Shown here: positions 13,453 to 15,910 of the stretch, one piece after another
Numbering within the stretch: position 1 is the stretch's first letter
Layout of the letters: each line of letters begins with the position of its first letter
Assembly: GCA_964605205.1 (NCBI GenBank)
Contig: CAZSBL010000077.1
Location: 1-15,910 of the forward strand
DNA length: 15,910 bases
From: JAWVYT01 sp964605205
GTDB taxonomy: Bacteria; Gemmatimonadota; Gemmatimonadetes; Longimicrobiales; RSA9
Direction: 5' to 3'
The notes under the pieces: model-generated
What the model was told of the DNA's origin: nothing
The model's database searches: none
What the model saw: the letters and a program-made list of their open reading frames with translations, nothing else
Translations under genes and position numbers: made by a program

Positions 13453-14859
13453 TCATGAGTCAAGGGTCATGAACAGGTTGTTCAGCGACTCGGCCAGCGT
13501 GGGGTGCGGCAGCACCGCGTCCCGGAGCGCCGTGTAAGGCAGCCGGCCCATCATGGCGATCTTGAGCGCCGAGGCGATCTCGCCGCCCTCCACGCCGAGC
13601 ACCGCCGCGCCCAGGATCCGGCCGCTCTCGCGGTCGACCACCGCCTTCATGAAGCCCCGGGTCTCGTCCATCTCCACCGCCCGGGCGGCCCGGGTCATGG
13701 GCAGCTTGGCGACGCGGATGTCGTAGCCCTCCTCCTCGGCCTGCGCCTCCGTCAGCCCCACCCGGCCGAGCTGCGGGTCTGTGAACACCGCGTACGTCAG
13801 GACCCGGTCGGCCGCGGTCAGCGCGCCGTCGCCGAACAGCTGATCCTCCACCACCCGGTAGTCGTCGTAGGAGGTGTGGGTGAACGGGGGGGCGCCCGTC
13901 ACGTCACCCAGCGCCCAGATCCCCTCCACCGCCGTCCGCCGGTGCTCGTCCACCGGGATGTTGCCCCGCTCATCCGTCTCCAGCCCCGCCGCCTCCAGGT
14001 TCAGGAGATCCGAGTTGGGGCGCCGGCCGATGGCCACCAGCAGCGCCGAGCCCACCACCGGCTCCTCACCACCGTCGTCGCCGGTGTCCAGGACCAGCTC
14101 GATGACGCCCTCCTCCGTCTCCGAGGCCTGCACGGCCTTCGCGCCCGTCCGGACCGTGATCCCATCTTCCCGCAGGATCTCCGTGAGCGCCTCGGAGACA
14201 TCCGGGTCCTCCCGGCCCGCGATCCGCGGGCCCGCCTCCACGATGGTGACATCCGAGCCGAAGCGACGGAACATCTGGCCGAACTCGAGCCCGACGAATC
14301 CGCCACCGAGGACGATCAGGTGCTCGGGCGCACGGTCGAGCTCCATGATCGACGCCGAGGTGAGGTAGTCAATGTCATTGAGGCCGTCGATCGACGGGGT
14401 GCGCGGACGGGCGCCGACGTTGAGGAAGATCTGATCGGCCTCCAGGCGACGGGTTACCTCCCCGGCGTCGTTCACTACCTCCAGCGCCTTCGGGCCGGCG
14501 AACCTCGCCGTGCCGTGGATCAGGTCCAGGGCGTCGTGACGCTCCAGACCCTTCCGGCTGCCCTCGCTCCACTGCTCCACTACCTTCCGCTTGCGACGAC
14601 GGACCGCCTCCATGTCCACCGTCACGTCGCCGGCTTCGACGCCGTAGTCAGCGGCCCGGCGCGCCAGGTGCGCCACCCGGGCGCTGGCCGCCATCGTCTT
14701 TGTGGGCGTACAGCCGGTCAGCACGCAGGTCCCGCCGACCCGGTCGTTCTTCTCAACAATGGCGGTCTTCTGGCCGTTTTCCGCCAGAGCCCCGGCCAGC
14801 GGTTTGCCGCCCTGGCCCGTGCCCACCACGATGGCGTCGTATCGCTCCGTATCTGTCAT
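13453..14859 (-). CDS. FAD-dependent pyridine nucleotide-disulfide oxidoreductase (dihydrolipoamide dehydrogenase/mercuric reductase-like)
   Basis: 468 residues, the normal length of class I flavoprotein disulfide reductases. FAD-binding GTGQGG at 13-18, redox-active Cys45-x4-Cys50 in GGTCVLTGCTPTK, NAD(P)-binding GGGFVGLEFG with a following acidic VEAG (NAD-like), the second FAD motif GIWALGDV, and a C-terminal His452-Pro-Thr-Leu-Ala-Glu457 catalytic dyad as in Lpd (HPTxxE). The C-terminal vicinal cysteine pair and N-terminal HMA domain of MerA are absent, so mercury reduction is unlikely. No 2-oxoacid dehydrogenase or lipoyl genes are adjacent; the disulfide substrate is unknown. The start at 14859 is supported by GAGGCGGG upstream. 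It is transcribed away from the acyltransferase gene. Confidence 0.87.
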   Translation of the reverse strand: MTDTERYDAIVVGTGQGGKPLAGALAENGQKTAIVEKNDRVGGTCVLTGCTPTKTMAASARVAHLARRAADYGVEAGDVTVDMEAVRRRKRKVVEQWSEGSRKGLERHDALDLIHGTARFAGPKALEVVNDAGEVTRRLEADQIFLNVGARPRTPSIDGLNDIDYLTSASIMELDRAPEHLIVLGGGFVGLEFGQMFRRFGSDVTIVEAGPRIAGREDPDVSEALTEILREDGITVRTGAKAVQASETEEGVIELVLDTGDDGGEEPVVGSALLVAIGRRPNSDLLNLEAAGLETDERGNIPVDEHRRTAVEGIWALGDVTGAPPFTHTSYDDYRVVEDQLFGDGALTAADRVLTYAVFTDPQLGRVGLTEAQAEEEGYDIRVAKLPMTRAARAVEMDETRGFMKAVVDRESGRILGAAVLGVEGGEIASALKIAMMGRLPYTALRDAVLPHPTLAESLNNLFMTLDS

Positions 14860-14889
14860 CGATCCCGCCTCTGTTCGAGGGTGCGCGAG

Positions 14890-14921
14890 TGCGTTCGTCT
14901 TCGTACCATGAAGGGAACGCA
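14890..14921. promoter_or_regulatory. 32-bp dyad in the divergent promoter region
   Basis: TGCGTTC (14890-14896) and CTTC (14899-14902) face GAAG (14910-14913) and GAACGCA (14915-14921), an 11-bp nested dyad with only an unequal one- or two-base interruption on each side. It lies midway between two divergent starts (14859 and 14958), the position expected for a dimeric repressor or activator site. No regulator gene is adjacent, so this is a structural candidate only. Confidence 0.4.
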
Positions 14922-14957
14922 TTCGCTGTACCGGGAGTTCCTGGAACGGGGAGCCGG

Positions 14958-15746
14958 ATGGGGTCGTCCCTACTGACCTACGGAGCGCTGCTGGCGGTCA
15001 AGCACGCCAGCCGGGCGCTGTATACCGTGCGTGAGGAGTGGGTGGGGGACGTGCCGTCCGATCCGTGGGCCGATGTCCGGCTCATCGCCGTCCTCAACCA
15101 CACCAGCCTGGCCGAAGGGATCTACCTGGCCGCGGTGCCCAACCGGGTGCTCAAGCGCGTGGCCCGCCACGCCGTCCTGCCCGTGGCACAGGAAACCATG
15201 GAACGCCCGATCGATGGATGGATCTTTCGCACGCTCGTCGCCAACGCCGTCCCGATCACCCGGAAACGGGACCACAGCTGGACCCGCGTCCTGAGCGAGA
15301 TCGACGACCCGCAGTCCATGGTCACGCTGTTCCCCGAGGGTCGGATGATGCGTCCCACGGGCCTCGACAAGAAGGGGGCGCCGATGACCGTGAAGCCCGG
15401 CATCGCCGACGTGATCCTCGGGCTCGAGCGCGGGCGCATGATCATCGCCTACAGCGGTGGGCTCCACCACGTGTTCAAGCCCGGCGCGTCGTTTCCCAAG
15501 TTCTTCCGCGTGGTGCACCTGAAGATCGAGAGCCTCGATATCGCAGACTATATCGCGGAGCGGAAGAGGGAGGGGTGGTCGTTCTCGTCCGCCGTGGTGC
15601 GAGACCTCACGCGACGACGGGATCTGCACACCCCCATCGCGCCCGGCACGCCCTCCAAGGTCCGGGCCGAGATCCGGCGCCGCAGGAACCGCATGATCGA
15701 GGCGCTGAAGAAAGCCAGGCCGTCACGGAAGGACGCCCGGGGATAG
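14958..15746 (+). CDS. 1-acyl-glycerol-3-phosphate acyltransferase-like protein (PlsC family)
   Basis: 262 residues. Motif I is NHTSLAE, giving His48-x4-Glu53 in place of the usual His-x4-Asp. Motif II is VPITRKRD at 98-105, motif III is LFPEGRM at 124-130, and motif IV is VKPGIADVIL at 145-154. These enzymes transfer an acyl chain to lysophosphatidate or a related lyso-lipid at the inner membrane. The N terminus (SSLLTYGALLAV) is a weak hydrophobic helix for membrane contact and the C terminus is strongly basic. ATG 14958 is preferred because ACGGGGAG lies directly upstream and an upstream in-frame extension would cross into the divergent oxidoreductase. The substrate lipid cannot be told from sequence, and the Glu replacement could alter or weaken catalysis. 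Confidence 0.8.
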   Translation: MGSSLLTYGALLAVKHASRALYTVREEWVGDVPSDPWADVRLIAVLNHTSLAEGIYLAAVPNRVLKRVARHAVLPVAQETMERPIDGWIFRTLVANAVPITRKRDHSWTRVLSEIDDPQSMVTLFPEGRMMRPTGLDKKGAPMTVKPGIADVILGLERGRMIIAYSGGLHHVFKPGASFPKFFRVVHLKIESLDIADYIAERKREGWSFSSAVVRDLTRRRDLHTPIAPGTPSKVRAEIRRRRNRMIEALKKARPSRKDARG

Positions 15747-15804
15747 GGGAGAGGGCAGGGCTCTTCGACATTTCGAGTGGGTCGTGTGCTCCGGAGGCAT
15801 CGTT

Positions 15805-15862
15805 AACCGCGAAGGCAACCGCGAAGGCAACTGCGGAGGCGCGGAGGCGCGGAGGCGCGGAG
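15805..15862. repeat. Short GC-rich tandem repeats
   Basis: Two exact copies of AACCGCGAAGGC (15805-15816, 15817-15828) and a variant AACTGCGGAGGC (15829-15840) pass directly into an 8-bp repeat GCGGAGGC (15841-15848, 15849-15856, then partial). It lies downstream of the acyltransferase in otherwise empty DNA and is a likely slippage-prone locus. Confidence 0.75.
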
Positions 15863-15889
15863 AACTTCTTTTGAGTTCAGCGTAGCAAC

Positions 15890-15908
15890 CCACCGTCTTT
15901 GACGGTGG
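15890..15908. terminator. Perfect 8-bp hairpin at the right edge
   Basis: CCACCGTC (15890-15897), loop TTT, GACGGTGG (15901-15908). It lies 143 bases after the acyltransferase stop, and the two bases left in the window do not show whether a T-run follows. It could be a transcription terminator, or the subterminal hairpin of an IS200/IS605-like or REP element continuing outside the window; both remain open. Confidence 0.4.
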
Positions 15909-15910
15909 TA

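Noticed and set aside
10227..13463. Antisense open frame of more than 1000 codons
   Set aside because: It covers the lipoprotein and barrel genes, whose signal peptides, ribosome binding sites and beta patterns show the plus strand is coding; its translation is low-complexity Ser/Arg/Pro.
13453..14859. Mercuric reductase merA
   Set aside because: There is no N-terminal metal-binding domain, no C-terminal cysteine pair and no mer genes nearby.
13504..14976. Plus-strand frame of 490 codons over the oxidoreductase
   Set aside because: The minus strand shows complete FAD, NAD and redox-cysteine motifs; the plus frame is Arg/His-rich without any motif.
15805..15862. Possible CRISPR array
   Set aside because: The units are 8-12 bp, directly abutting and without unique spacers, so these are simple tandem repeats.

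Overview
The window is uniformly GC-rich and densely coded, with strong purine-rich ribosome binding sites. It encodes an outer-membrane barrel ending in phenylalanine and a lipoprotein, so the host is a Gram-negative (diderm) bacterium. The overall style, including GC-rich short-repeat intergenic DNA, would fit Gemmatimonadota or a related phylum, but that assignment is a guess. The 20-base poly-G at the left edge looks like a sequencing or assembly artefact at a contig end.

Left half (370-8024, all +): one tightly packed five-gene unit of tricarboxylate enzymes. In order it holds an MmgE/PrpD-family dehydratase, a single-chain aconitase-superfamily enzyme with homoaconitase-like features, an isocitrate/isopropylmalate-type dehydrogenase with NADP-type residues, a fused citrate lyase gamma-beta protein (CitD-CitE) and a citrate lyase alpha subunit (CitF). 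Together they could dehydrate, rehydrate, oxidise (or reductively carboxylate) and cleave a citrate-like acid. The dehydratase plus homoaconitase-like pair, and the lack of the usual isocitrate Ser-x-Asn motif in the dehydrogenase, make homocitrate/2-oxoadipate chemistry a serious alternative to plain citrate chemistry. Run in the reductive direction it would turn 2-oxoadipate + CO2 into 2-oxoglutarate + a two-carbon unit. This is inference, and it is the most interesting system in the window. Two copies of a long imperfect palindrome (109-174 and 8041-8116) sit just outside the two ends of this unit.

Right half: a small unknown protein with a CxxC pair (+, 8133-8390) converges on a reductive-dehalogenase-like double [4Fe-4S] protein (-, 8400-9467). 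A divergent region of about 270 bases follows, then a two-gene envelope unit: an 810-residue beta-rich putative lipoprotein and a 416-residue outer-membrane beta-barrel protein (+, 9739-13445). Convergent to it is a FAD-dependent pyridine nucleotide-disulfide oxidoreductase (-, 13453-14859). It is divergent, across 98 bases containing a dyad, from a PlsC-like acyltransferase (+, 14958-15746). The window ends in short tandem repeats and a perfect 8-bp hairpin. No tRNA, rRNA, CRISPR array, transposase or integrase gene was seen.
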